A stretch of DNA of 48,243 nucleotides from Candidatus Sulfobium mesophilum (GTDB lineage Bacteria; Nitrospirota; Thermodesulfovibrionia; Thermodesulfovibrionales; UBA6898). This document shows positions 18,320 through 26,298 of this stretch, in pieces. Each line of letters starts with the position of its first letter. Position 1 is the stretch's first letter. The translations under genes and the position numbers were made by a program. The stretch covers positions 1 through 48,243 of the forward strand of contig OUUY01000002.1 of assembly GCA_900302705.1 (NCBI GenBank), in the 5' to 3' direction. The notes under the pieces were generated by a model. It had not been told where the DNA came from, did not search any database, and saw nothing but the letters and a program-made list of their open reading frames with translations.

Positions 18320-19128
18320 CTGTTCTCCTCATCGTTGAATACATCTCTCATTTTTTCATAGCGGGGGCCGAATTTTGTAATGAGCTCGCTGTTGAATCGT
18401 TTTACCACTTTCATGATATAGACATCATGTTTTATGTAATCCTCGGCGAGGGTGACAAAGCCCTTATTAGAGCTCCAGGCGCCTTCCACCCTGCTATCTT
18501 TGTGTATTGTGGCCATCAGTGCGGTTTCAGAGTCGGAAACGATCACGAGCCCCCTGCCGCCTTTTTCTCTGTAAAGTGTCTCTTCAATAGGGTGAGGATA
18601 AACCTGCCCGATCCTGACTGAAGGCATGCCGAAGTGGACCATGGCAATATGCACCCCCTTCGAAGTGGCCCTCCTGAAAAAGGGTTCGAGGAGGTCCAGT
18701 TCCTCCTTCCAAATCGAAACCAGAAGTGTCTTCTTAGAGTCCAGAATCGTCCTGTGGGCCTTTTCCATGAGATATTCATGATCAAGGATGTTCCATATAT
18801 ATGAGACAGTCGTTTCTTTTGAAAGGCTAGAAAGGTCGTCTTGCAGGGCTTTGAGGTTTGATTCCATGCCGTTTCTGAAGCCGGCAATAAACTCCTCGGG
18901 GTCAGCCGGCATATATTTCTTTGTGCCGTCTTCGCCGAGAATGGAGACTACTTTTTTTTCAGACAGGCGGGAAAGGACCTCGTATATCTTGGACGTTGGT
19001 ATGCCGGACGATTTTGCTATTTCGTAAGCCGATACAGGGTTCTTCACAAGAAGTGCAATATAAGCCCTGGCCTCATATTCCGAGAATCCCAGGTGAGCCA
19101 ACCTTTCAGTGATGCTATTAACTACCAT
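18316..19128 (-). CDS. TrmB-family transcriptional regulator
   Basis: A 270-residue regulator with a winged helix at residues 5-75 (LAHLGFSEYEARAYIALL, VSAYEIAKSSGIPTSKIYE and VLSRLSEKKVV), a short coiled linker (about 85-105) and a TrmB-type effector domain with a phospholipase D-like fold (about 110-250). TrmB proteins are better known in archaea, where they respond to sugars. I start at ATG 19128 rather than an upstream reading to 19167, because the latter would begin in the -35 box. The start codon lies 10 bases after the -10 box and inside a perfect palindrome, which argues for autoregulation and a near-leaderless mRNA. It is co-transcribed with ilvE. Confidence 0.85.
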   Translation of the reverse strand: MVVNSITERLAHLGFSEYEARAYIALLVKNPVSAYEIAKSSGIPTSKIYEVLSRLSEKKVVSILGEDGTKKYMPADPEEFIAGFRNGMESNLKALQDDLSSLSKETTVSYIWNILDHEYLMEKAHRTILDSKKTLLVSIWKEELDLLEPFFRRATSKGVHIAMVHFGMPSVRIGQVYPHPIEETLYREKGGRGLVIVSDSETALMATIHKDSRVEGAWSSNKGFVTLAEDYIKHDVYIMKVVKRFNSELITKFGPRYEKMRDVFNDEENR

Positions 19129-19139
19129 GGTAGTTAATA
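19116..19139. promoter_or_regulatory. Perfect 24-bp palindrome over the regulator start codon
   Basis: The 24 bases are fully self-complementary about the centre 19127/19128; the half-site is TATTAACTACCA. The palindrome covers the predicted transcription start and the ATG of the TrmB-like gene and touches its -10 box. Its TACT/AGTA-like arms (ACTACC, GGTAGT) resemble TrmB-family sites, so it is a good candidate autoregulatory operator. Confidence 0.65.
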
Positions 19140-19167
19140 CTATATAGAAAAGACCAAAAACTGTCAA
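19139..19167 (-). promoter_or_regulatory. Sigma70 promoter of the TrmB-like gene and ilvE
   Basis: On the minus strand a consensus TTGACA (19162-19167) and TATAGT (19139-19144) are 17 bases apart. The -10 box ends 10 bases before the ATG, giving a leader of only a few bases. The palindrome begins within the -10 box. Confidence 0.75.
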
Positions 19168-19228
19168 GAGGCGTCAAAATATAAAATCATGGCACTCCTT
19201 TGCACCTTCCTAGGTCTTGTGCAAATAA

Positions 19229-19263
19229 AGGCCGCTGTGAATGCCAGCGGCTCTTAAAGAGCC
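19229..19263 (-). terminator. Tandem hairpins after the PHP gene, possible terminator
   Basis: Reading the minus strand after the stop of the PHP gene, a hairpin GGCTCT-TTA-AGAGCC (19249-19263) is followed by GCCGCTG-N7-CAGCGGC (19230-19250) and then CTTTATTT. The second hairpin with its T-rich tail looks like a factor-independent terminator. The motif CCAGCGGC also occurs twice here. Confidence 0.45.
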
Positions 19264-19270
19264 AGCGGCT

Positions 19271-19903
19271 TCAAAAAAACCATCTTGACTTGCTCACTTT
19301 TCTTGTATCAATCCCCTGATATCTTCCGCTTTTAAGCAGATCGATGAAATTGTCGTGAGATACCATTTCCCGGAATTCCGTAAAACACGACCCGACTTCC
19401 CTGGGCTCGTGGGCATCGGACCCTCCGGTGTAAGAAATTCCGAGTTCACCCGCTGCCTCGATAGCCTTGTCGTTAAAAGCCCTCATATTGGCTCCGTTAA
19501 AACCTTCTATGGCACAGAGCCCCGTCAGGGTGAGCAACATTTCCCCCAGGCTGTTTCCTCTCCTGAATGGGTGGGATGGGATAACAACGCCTCCTTCTTC
19601 ATTAACGACTTTAAGAACATCTTCGATCGGGGTATAGGGGCTCAGGAGCCTGTCGGCATTAACTCCGAAGATCAGACAATGTCCTTCCTCCGCCGAATAC
19701 TCCACTCCCCTGAATATTGTGATCACATCTTCGTATTTTTCCCTCATCGACTCTGCGTGTTCTGAAGCTTCATAGGAGTAGTGCTCTGTAAAGGCCAGGC
19801 CGTTTAATCCCTGCTCAACGGCACGAACGACGCACTCTTCCGGATCGGAGTCGGTATCTCCGCTATATTTTGAATGCACATGAAGATCAATTTTAAAAAG
19901 CAT
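19271..19903 (-). CDS. PHP-domain metal-dependent phosphoesterase
   Basis: A 210-residue PHP protein. The metal-binding motifs are HVHSKYSGD near the N-terminus, FTEHYSYE, the Glu of GVEYSAEEGH, VIPSHPFRRGN and GSDAHEPREVG near the C-terminus, in the right order for the trinuclear site. Family members hydrolyse phosphate monoesters or nucleotides (for example 5-prime-3-prime cyclic or pAp-type substrates), but the substrate here is not predictable. It is the last gene of a likely operon with the nitroreductase and rsmE (27 bases after rsmE). The gene is followed by a pair of hairpins. Confidence 0.85.
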   Translation of the reverse strand: MLFKIDLHVHSKYSGDTDSDPEECVVRAVEQGLNGLAFTEHYSYEASEHAESMREKYEDVITIFRGVEYSAEEGHCLIFGVNADRLLSPYTPIEDVLKVVNEEGGVVIPSHPFRRGNSLGEMLLTLTGLCAIEGFNGANMRAFNDKAIEAAGELGISYTGGSDAHEPREVGSCFTEFREMVSHDNFIDLLKSGRYQGIDTRKVSKSRWFF

Positions 19904-19930
19904 CTACTATCATAACAGGTAAAAGGTCCC

Positions 19931-20641
19931 TCAGAACAGCCGTGCAAGAAGAGCCGGAACTGCGGATTCGACGCTTAGAGTCCTCTCTCCCATTTTTACC
20001 GGGATGAACCCGCATGCTGTAAGCTTTTCTATCTCATAAGGGATGAAGCCGCCCTCGGGACCGACGACAAGGGTCACCCTGACTTCAAGCCCCCTGGGAC
20101 ATGATGCTGAGGCTTGCGGATGGGCCAGTAAAGCGGTGGTATCCCTTATGATGGCCGGCAACTCGTCTTCGACAAACGGTTTAAACAGAGGTTTAGTTAT
20201 GACTTCAGGCATAACGGTATCCCGCGCTTGTTCAAGGCCCAAAACCAACTGCCTTTCGATGCTTTCTTTCACAAGTGCCGGGCTTTGCCAGAAACTTTTC
20301 TCGACGCGGTAAGAATTTATAAGTATGATTTTTTTCACGCCCATGGAGCTTGCAGCAGTAAGCGTTCTTCTTAGAACCTTGGGTCTGGGTAGGGCTAGCA
20401 CAAGCGTAACCGGGAGGGCTGGAGGTGGAGCAATGCTCAATCGCACATCCATTTCAAGGTGTTCATTTGTGAGATGCGTGATTTTACCTCTACCGATCTG
20501 CCCCCCTGAAATGCCGACGCAGAGTTCATCACCTGCACAGGCGCGATGTACCTCAAGGACGTGTTTCAGACGCCGACCGCTAATGCGTACCTTTCCGCTG
20601 CCGTTTAAAAAATCATCTTTGAAAAGTACGATAAGGTTCAT
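19931..20641 (-). CDS. rsmE: 16S rRNA (uracil-1498-N3)-methyltransferase
   Basis: A 236-residue RsmE, which methylates N3 of U1498 in 16S rRNA. It has an N-terminal PUA-like domain (RISGRRLKHVLEVHRACAGDE) and a C-terminal SPOUT knot with VVGPEGGFIPYEIEKL and MGERTLSVESAVPALLARLF, which bind S-adenosylmethionine. I start at ATG 20641, which shares its A with the TAA of the upstream nitroreductase gene (TAATG), rather than three codons earlier. Translational coupling with that gene is therefore likely. Confidence 0.92.
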   Translation of the reverse strand: MNLIVLFKDDFLNGSGKVRISGRRLKHVLEVHRACAGDELCVGISGGQIGRGKITHLTNEHLEMDVRLSIAPPPALPVTLVLALPRPKVLRRTLTAASSMGVKKIILINSYRVEKSFWQSPALVKESIERQLVLGLEQARDTVMPEVITKPLFKPFVEDELPAIIRDTTALLAHPQASASCPRGLEVRVTLVVGPEGGFIPYEIEKLTACGFIPVKMGERTLSVESAVPALLARLF

Positions 20642-21198
20642 TACCCCCACTTCTCATAGGAAACGATTTCGCTTAGGGGCTTTCTTGGAGGGCCGTCCTT
20701 TTTTTCTTCGAGGGGATAGCCAAGAGGGAACAGACCGACTATGCGGATGAGCGGCGGGATTTCGAGGAGGCCACGGATCTTCTCTTCATCATAGACCCCG
20801 ACGAATACGGTCCCAAGCCCGAGGGCGCGGGCAGAGAGCATAAGCGTTTGGGCCGCTATGCCTACGTCGGTCATATAGTAATGCTGGTCCCAGATGACTC
20901 CAGACTTCGCAGGGTCGGCGCACGCAACGATAACGACGGGCGCTTCGATCAACCCTTTCTTGGCCGGGTTGGCCTTGTAGCCCAGAGGCGCAAAAAAAGA
21001 CTCCACATATGTAAGGTCGCTCATCTTTTCCCTCTTTGTCTTATCTTTTACTACGATGAATCGCCAGCACTGAAAATTAGCCCACGAAGGAGACATTCGG
21101 ACTGCCTCCAGCAGTGAATTTAGTTTATCGCCTTCAACCGGCCTGTCCTGAAACCTCCTGATGCTCCGTCTAGTTTTGATCGCCTCAAATGTGTCCAT
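20641..21198 (-). CDS. Nitroreductase family protein
   Basis: A 185-residue FMN enzyme of the single-domain nitroreductase family. The FMN-binding RRSIRRF near the N-terminus, the [12 protein letters not shown] active-site stretch, and the C-terminal [21 protein letters not shown] with GYPLEEK are typical. Such enzymes reduce nitroaromatics, quinones or flavins with NAD(P)H; the natural substrate is unknown. The start ATG 21198 follows GGGAGG at 4-9 bases, better than the ATG at 21210, which lies within that ribosome site. It is the first gene of a set with rsmE and the PHP gene. Confidence 0.88.
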   Translation of the reverse strand: MDTFEAIKTRRSIRRFQDRPVEGDKLNSLLEAVRMSPSWANFQCWRFIVVKDKTKREKMSDLTYVESFFAPLGYKANPAKKGLIEAPVVIVACADPAKSGVIWDQHYYMTDVGIAAQTLMLSARALGLGTVFVGVYDEEKIRGLLEIPPLIRIVGLFPLGYPLEEKKDGPPRKPLSEIVSYEKWG

Positions 21199-21345
21199 GT
21201 TTCCTCCCATCTTGTTATTACTATGTCTATGATCGATGATAACCCAATTAGCTCAAATAGCGAAAGCCGGATTCTCCCTGGCTGCTGATCTGTCCGGTCG
21301 CTGTATTGTGCTAAACAACTGTTAAGTCTTTTTATCAAGTCTGCA

Positions 21346-21375
21346 TTGACACTTATTTCTGCAAATGGCTATATT
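21346..21375 (+). promoter_or_regulatory. Sigma70 promoter before the acetolactate-decarboxylase-like gene
   Basis: A consensus TTGACA (21346-21351) and TATATT (21370-21375) are 18 bases apart. The ATG at 21434 would then have a leader of about 50 bases. Confidence 0.65.
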
Positions 21376-21433
21376 TTAAGCACAGTATTTGATGCAGCCT
21401 GATAATAAAGATGGAAGATATCAAGAGGGAGAA

Positions 21434-22249
21434 ATGAAGAAAGAAGGAATAGCCTCATTCGGGGGACTAAGGAATAAGGCATTTGGCTGCAAGAGTGCAT
21501 TGCCACTGGCCTTATTCTTACTCGTGGCGGTTTGTGCCGCCTCCGTTATCAACTCGAAAAAGGAAGGTCTGGTTGAATATGTCGGCGCCCAAAAAGACAT
21601 TTTCGTAAGCGGCAAGGCGACGAAAGTTGTTTCTCTTGAAGATTTGGCGGGGCAAAAGGGATTGTATGCTGTTGGTCCAATCGAGGGGCTGGATGGCGAG
21701 ATTACAATCTTCGACTCAAAGCCCTATATTACAAAGGTGCGCGGCAGCGGTTACACTGCAGAACACACATTTAAACATGGTGCGTTCTTCCTCGTATGGT
21801 CGGAGTGGACAAAGTGGCAGAACGTCCAGATTCCTGCTGGTGTGAAGAGTTATGTGGATTTACAGAAGTTTGTAAAGTCGCAGGCTCAGTCAGCCGGGAT
21901 TGATGTGACTCAACCTTTCCCTTTTTTGCTTTCAGGGACTCCGGTTGAGATTAAGTGGCACATCAATGTGGACCGCACAGAAGGCAAACCCATTACAAAA
22001 GAGCTGTTTGCCAAATCAAAAGAACACTTTGTTACAAAGAACGAGCCCGTTGATATTGTCGGCTTCTACGGCCCGCACCACGCAGGTATATTCCTGCCCA
22101 AGTTTACCCCCGCCATCAAGGAAGGATCCGGCATGGAGAACGAGATCCATATCCATCTTGTCTCACGGACAAGCAAGGCGGCCGGACATATAGACGAACT
22201 TACATTAGGGGAGAATATGGTGCTTCGATTGCCGAAGGTCCCTGAATAA
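21434..22249 (+). CDS. Exported alpha-acetolactate decarboxylase-like protein
   Basis: A 271-residue protein with an N-terminal hydrophobic segment (ALPLALFLLVAVCAASV, about 23-40), which acts as signal peptide or anchor. The mature part matches the acetolactate decarboxylase (AlsD/BudA) fold: LYAVGPIEGLDGEITIFD resembles the AlsD N-terminal motif, and the C-terminal IHIHLVSRTSKAAGHIDE carries the H-x-H and a later His that bind zinc in AlsD. Canonical AlsD enzymes make acetoin from acetolactate in the cytoplasm or outside the cell; export here suggests a periplasmic role or another substrate. I chose ATG 21434 because GAGGGAGA stands just before it; ATG 21392 would also be open. It may head the group that includes the ArsS gene. 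Confidence 0.75.
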   Translation: MKKEGIASFGGLRNKAFGCKSALPLALFLLVAVCAASVINSKKEGLVEYVGAQKDIFVSGKATKVVSLEDLAGQKGLYAVGPIEGLDGEITIFDSKPYITKVRGSGYTAEHTFKHGAFFLVWSEWTKWQNVQIPAGVKSYVDLQKFVKSQAQSAGIDVTQPFPFLLSGTPVEIKWHINVDRTEGKPITKELFAKSKEHFVTKNEPVDIVGFYGPHHAGIFLPKFTPAIKEGSGMENEIHIHLVSRTSKAAGHIDELTLGENMVLRLPKVPE

Positions 22250-22323
22250 AGGACGATTTGGCGGTTCATTGCGGGTGCCATTTTTTTATTTCAAAATTAT
22301 CCTTGTGAAGAAGGGAGAAAAAT

Positions 22324-22551
22324 ATGCCAGAGAGAAATGATAAATTCGATGAAATATCAGAACAACTCGATGAAAATATATTAGCTGTAAAAGGAACACT
22401 GGAGCTGATGGATGCCTCTGTCACAGAGGATGAACTGCGTAAACTATTACTTAGGGCCATTGAAAGAATGGATATTATCCAGAAATTGTCGGGTGATATA
22501 CTAATGGCTTTAAAAAATTGCTTCAATAAGAAGGGTGACATCAATAAATGA
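22324..22551 (+). CDS. Small helical protein of unknown function
   Basis: A 75-residue, highly charged protein predicted to be almost wholly helical (heptad-like ELRKLLLRAIERMDIIQKLSGDIL). It has no signal peptide and no metal motif; a single Cys lies near the C-terminus (KNCFNK). A good ribosome site (AAGGGAG) stands 5-6 bases before ATG 22324. The gene lies 74 bases after the acetolactate-decarboxylase-like gene and 28 bases before the ArsS gene, so it is likely in the same operon. I do not recognise the family; the shape resembles a dimerisation helix pair of a histidine kinase, without the His box. Confidence 0.6.
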   Translation: MPERNDKFDEISEQLDENILAVKGTLELMDASVTEDELRKLLLRAIERMDIIQKLSGDILMALKNCFNKKGDINK

Positions 22552-22579
22552 GACGCAGGCTTACTTGATAACATAGGGT

Positions 22580-23545
22580 ATGATGATCAATAAGAAATTC
22601 AAAGACACGCTATCAGAAGTCTGTAGTGGCCCTCTTGTTTCTGTAGACATCAAGATACTTCAGGTTAATGTCGGATATTTGTGCAACATGGCCTGCAAGC
22701 ATTGCCATGCCAATGCCGGGGCAGAAAGACAGGAAATCATGGAAAGGGAGAATATCGAGGCGGTCCTGAGAGTATTGGAAGAGACCGATATCAATATCCT
22801 GGACATTACCGGCGGTGCACCTGAAATGAACCCCTATTTCACCCATCTTGTCAGGGAGGCAAGGCGGATCGGCAAGCATGTCATGGTTCGGACGAACCTG
22901 ACCATTTTTTTTGAAGAGGGCAAGGAGTATCTGCCTGAATTCTACGGCAATAATAGTGTGGAGATTATCGCTTCTCTGCCTTTCTATATGGAAAGTGAAG
23001 TTGACAGGGTGCGCGGGAAAGGATCATTTCACAAGTGCGCAGAGGCCCTAAGAAAATTAAACAGCCTCGGATATGGAGCAGAGGAATCGGATAAGAAACT
23101 GCACCTTGTCTATAACCCTTCAGGAGCTTTTATGTCGCCACCGCAGGAGACGCTTGAGGCTGACTATAAAAGGGAGTTGTTTGGTAGATTGGGCGTGTCC
23201 TTTAACAGCCTTTTTACGTTCTTAAATATGCCTGTTGGGAGATTCAGGGACTACCTCATAAGAAGTGGAAATTTCGAAAAATATATGGGAAAGCTTATAT
23301 GTGCATTTAATCCGGAAACGCTCGAAGGGTTGATGTGCAGGCATTTGATAAATGTCGGATGGGACGGCAGACTCTATGACTGTGATTTCAATCAAATGCT
23401 CGGGCTTGGCGTTCATTCTTCCCGCGGTCAGCGCATTGCCGACTTTGACTATCAGGAACTTATCAAAAGGACTATCAATGTGGAAGAACACTGCTACGGC
23501 TGCACTGCAGGCAGGGGCTCCACCTGAGTGGGCGCAATAACTTAG
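22580..23545 (+). CDS. arsS: ArsS-type radical SAM enzyme, selenoprotein (TGA read as Sec)
   Basis: A radical SAM protein of the ArsS (arsenosugar biosynthesis) family, with a C-terminal DUF3641 Cys-rich domain. The cluster ligands are C35, C39 and C42 in CNMACKHC, then GGAPEMNPYF and a HLVYNPSGAFMSPPQ stretch typical of the family. The C-terminus reads HCYGCTAGRGST followed by TGA (23525-23527), then VGAIT and TAG at 23543-23545. In Cys-type relatives the sequence is HCYGCTAG-GSSCGG, so the TGA stands on the conserved Cys. A strong SECIS-like hairpin follows the TGA. Read through, the protein has 321 residues with Sec at 316. The family is known to include selenoproteins. Its usual partner, an AhpD-like protein, is encoded downstream. 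No arsM methyltransferase is visible, so arsenosugar synthesis is inferred from the family only. Confidence 0.9.
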
Positions 23546-23561
23546 CAGGCGGTCTGCCTGC
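23525..23561 (+). promoter_or_regulatory. Bacterial SECIS element of the ArsS gene
   Basis: The TGA at 23525 is followed 23 bases later by the loop GGUCU (23551-23555), closed by a perfect 6-bp stem GCAGGC (23545-23550) with GCCUGC (23556-23561). The loop resembles the apical AGGUCU loop of the E. coli fdhF SECIS. The stem lies mostly after the TAG stop, so it is free of coding constraint, which makes chance formation less likely. Confidence 0.85.
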
Positions 23562-23593
23562 GGAGCATATTCGATACAGTCGCAGAGAGATCG

Positions 23594-23714
23594 CTGGATT
23601 CCGGATCAAGTCCGGAATGACGGAAAGAAGGCAAGCGTTGGTAGGTTCAGGGCGGAGCTGGAATGGCCGACAAGGTACATTCTTATCGTCACCCCGGCGA
23701 AAGCCGGGGTCCGG
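23594..23714. repeat. REP-like inverted repeat pair
   Basis: Two hairpins occur in the gap between the ArsS and AhpD-like genes: one around ATTCCGGATCAAGTCCGGAAT (shown here as ATTCCGG...CCGGAAT, 23598-23618) and one around ACCCCGGC...GCCGGGGT (23691-23710). Both contain the CTGGATTCC/GTCATTCC-type ends common in dispersed palindromic repeats. Similar elements are at 33838-33909 and 39880-39953. Confidence 0.6.
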
Positions 23715-23783
23715 AGACCTGACGATTCTGTGTTTTAGCTTGATTTATTCGAAGCACAATATTATATCCCGGGAGGATGCGTT

Positions 23784-24116
23784 ATGACCGGGTATTATAA
23801 GGATGAGGATCTCGACAGATTTGGAGAAATGGGTAAATATAACCAGGAGCTTTTCGGGAAATTCATGTCCTGGTACACCGCTGCCCTGGAACCGGGTGTG
23901 CTGAATAAAAGAGAGAAAGTTTTGATAGGGCTTTCTGTCGCACACGCCATACAGTGTCCTTACTGCATAGACGCCTATACGAAGAGCTGCCTTGAGGAAG
24001 GCATGAGCCTTGAACATATAACGGAGGCAGTACATGTTGCCTCTGCTGTAAGAGGCGGTGCGTCGCTTATTCACGGTATACAGTCGCATAACGCAGCAGA
24101 CAAAATATCTCTGTAA
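23784..24116 (+). CDS. AhpD-like peroxidase partner of ArsS (carboxymuconolactone decarboxylase fold)
   Basis: A 110-residue all-helical AhpD-like protein with the active-site C58-P-Y-C61 motif (QCPYCIDAYTK) and the following helix EEGMSLEHITEAVHVAS, including the usual His. Proteins of this type are encoded next to ArsS-type radical SAM genes (annotated as arsenosugar biosynthesis-associated peroxidase-like). The CxxC probably exchanges thiols or reduces peroxides and may recycle the Sec or Cys of ArsS. GGGAGG lies 7-12 bases before ATG 23784. Unlike some selenoprotein AhpD relatives it has Cys, not TGA, at both positions. It is separated from the ArsS gene by about 240 bases that contain the SECIS and REP-like repeats, so it may or may not be on the same transcript. 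Confidence 0.88.
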   Translation: MTGYYKDEDLDRFGEMGKYNQELFGKFMSWYTAALEPGVLNKREKVLIGLSVAHAIQCPYCIDAYTKSCLEEGMSLEHITEAVHVASAVRGGASLIHGIQSHNAADKISL

Positions 24117-24228
24117 CGCGTTCCGGCAAGCTTTTTAAATTATTTTATGTGATAGTATCCCGAAAAAAAGTGTGATAAGATTTTTACGAGACTGCAAGCT
24201 CATAATTTAATGGGAGAGGTGGCGATAC

Positions 24229-25284
24229 ATGCCTGAACAGACAATTGAGTCATTCAGTATCAAACGCCTTGAAATCCTCAGCGAGACTGGAGACGCAGAT
24301 GCTGCGCTTATGCCTCCTCTGTCTGAGGAACAGATCAAAGAATTACATGAGTTGCTGTTTGTTACGAGGACCTTCGACGGTCGGGCACTGAATCTTCAAC
24401 GTGAAGGGCGGCTAGGGACATACGCACCCGTGCTCGGGCAGGAAGCATCACAGGTGGGCAGCGCGTATGCTTTTGAAAAGACAGATTGGCTTTTCCCTTC
24501 GTTCAGGGAGATGGCTGTTTTTATGACCATTGGCTATCCGATGAATATGATTTTTCAGTATTGGTCAGGCGATGAGCGCGGTCTTAAGATTCCGGACGAT
24601 CTCAATATCTTTCCGATCTCCATACCTGTTGGTACTCATATACTGCACGCGGTGGGAGCTGCCATGGCAATGAAATATAAGGGCGACAAGAAGGCTGCGG
24701 GGGTGTATTTTGGAGACGGAGGCACGTCCGAGGGGGATTTTCACGAGGGGATGAACTTCGCCGGCACATTCAAGGCGCCTGTGGTCTTTATCTGTCAGAA
24801 TAACCATTGGGCGATATCGGTGCCGAGGGAGAGACAGACAGCAGCCAGGAGCCTGGCACAGAAGGCCGTCGCCTACGGGTTCGAGGGGATACAGGTGGAC
24901 GGTAATGATGTCTTTGCCGTTTACAAGGCAACGAGGGACGCTGTCGATAAGGCTAAGCGAGGCGAAGGCCCCACACTGATTGAATGCGTTACTTACAGGA
25001 TGGCGGACCATACGACGGCTGATGACGCCTCCAGGTATAGGACGAAGGAAGTGAGTGAGGCATGGAAACCGAAGGATCCTATTGTCAGATTAAAGCTCTT
25101 TATGGAGAAAAAAGGGATCTGGACAGAGGCTTATCAAAAGGAGCTCGAAGAAAAGTCAAAGGCCAGGGTAGACGAATGGGTGAAGATGGAGGAGTCGGTT
25201 GAGAAACCGTCTCCAAAAGACATGTTTATGTTCACCTACGAAAAGCCGACGCCAAGGCAGCTCAAAGAGATGGGGGATTTCTAA
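24229..25284 (+). CDS. pdhA: Pyruvate dehydrogenase E1 component, alpha subunit
   Basis: A 351-residue alpha subunit of the heterotetrameric 2-oxoacid dehydrogenase E1. The thiamine diphosphate motif GDGGTSEGDFHEGMNFAG (residues about 162-180) with the distal NN of CQNNHWAIS and the phosphorylation-loop-like YRMADHTTADDASRYR are present. It decarboxylates pyruvate or a branched-chain 2-oxoacid and passes the acyl group to lipoyl-E2. The preferred substrate is not visible from sequence; pyruvate is assumed because E2 is linked to an acetyl-CoA synthetase-like gene. The beta-subunit gene follows after one base, so the two are co-translated. E2 is about 6 kb away; no E3 gene is in the window. 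Confidence 0.9.
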   Translation: MPEQTIESFSIKRLEILSETGDADAALMPPLSEEQIKELHELLFVTRTFDGRALNLQREGRLGTYAPVLGQEASQVGSAYAFEKTDWLFPSFREMAVFMTIGYPMNMIFQYWSGDERGLKIPDDLNIFPISIPVGTHILHAVGAAMAMKYKGDKKAAGVYFGDGGTSEGDFHEGMNFAGTFKAPVVFICQNNHWAISVPRERQTAARSLAQKAVAYGFEGIQVDGNDVFAVYKATRDAVDKAKRGEGPTLIECVTYRMADHTTADDASRYRTKEVSEAWKPKDPIVRLKLFMEKKGIWTEAYQKELEEKSKARVDEWVKMEESVEKPSPKDMFMFTYEKPTPRQLKEMGDF

Positions 25285-25285
25285 C

Positions 25286-26248
25286 ATGCCGAAGATGAAC
25301 ATGGTCCAGGCGATCAATCTTGCGCTGAAGGAAGAGATGAAACGGGACAACAATGTGGTTGTCCTTGGGGAAGATGTGGGCAGGGATGGAGGCGTCTTCA
25401 GAGTGACTGAGGGACTTCTCGATCTCTACGGATCGGAGCGTGTGATGGACACGCCCCTTGCTGAATCCGGAATAGTCGGAACCGCCATAGGCATGGCTGC
25501 ATACGGATTGAAGCCCGTGGCTGAGATACAGTTCATGGGGTTCATCTATCCCGCTGTGGATCAGATATTTAATCACGCCGCAAGGATCCGTTCTCGTTGC
25601 CGCGGCAGATACACCGTCCCTCTTGTAATAAGAACACCTTACGGCGTAGGCATTAAATCGCCAGAACACCATTCGGAAAGTTCGGAGGCTCACTTTTGTC
25701 ACATGCCCGGAATAAAAGTGGTTGTTCCGGCCACGCCTTATACGGCCAAGGGACTGCTTATTTCGGCGATCAGAGACCCTGATACTGTAGTGTTTCTTGA
25801 ATCGGCCAGGCTGTATAGAATGATAAAGGAGGATGTTCCGGAGGGCGAATATACTGTTCCGCTTGGACAGGCGAGGATCGTGCAGGAGGGCAGGCAGGTA
25901 ACGGTCATCGCCTGGGGGAGTATGCTCCACAGGGCCCTTCAGGCAGTGAGCACTGTAGATGCGGAGGTGATAGACCTGATGACCCTTCTGCCCTTTGACG
26001 AGGAGACAGTATATAAGTCCGTGAAGAAAACCGGCAGGGTTGTGATCGTGCAGGAGGCGCCCAAAACAGGAGGCTTCGGAGCAGAGATTTCGGCTTCTAT
26101 CGCAGAAGACGCCATGCTGTATCTTAAGGGGCCGATAAAGAGGGTTACCGGGTATGACGTGGTGCTGCCCCTTCCGAAACTCGAGGACTATTATATGCCT
26201 ACAGTAAACAGGATAAGTAAAGCTATTGAAGAGGTACTAAAATATTGA
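25286..26248 (+). CDS. pdhB: Pyruvate dehydrogenase E1 component, beta subunit
   Basis: A 320-residue transketolase-like beta subunit. Its N-terminus (MVQAINLALKEEMKRDNNVVVLGEDVGRDGG, shown in part as VVLGEDVGRDGGVF) and the motifs GFIYPAVDQIFNHAARIR and RTPYGVGIKSPEHHSES are characteristic, with the catalytic His pair in the last. The C-terminal transketolase domain begins near QVTVIAWGSMLHRALQAV. I start at ATG 25286, one base after the E1 alpha stop; the longer frame from 25199 overlaps that gene. GGGGG in the upstream stop region may serve as ribosome site. Confidence 0.92.
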   Translation: MPKMNMVQAINLALKEEMKRDNNVVVLGEDVGRDGGVFRVTEGLLDLYGSERVMDTPLAESGIVGTAIGMAAYGLKPVAEIQFMGFIYPAVDQIFNHAARIRSRCRGRYTVPLVIRTPYGVGIKSPEHHSESSEAHFCHMPGIKVVVPATPYTAKGLLISAIRDPDTVVFLESARLYRMIKEDVPEGEYTVPLGQARIVQEGRQVTVIAWGSMLHRALQAVSTVDAEVIDLMTLLPFDEETVYKSVKKTGRVVIVQEAPKTGGFGAEISASIAEDAMLYLKGPIKRVTGYDVVLPLPKLEDYYMPTVNRISKAIEEVLKY

Positions 26249-26298
26249 GGTCGTGGCACATCTTAACCTGAAAAAAAATATTCGTTGCGGGTGATCAA

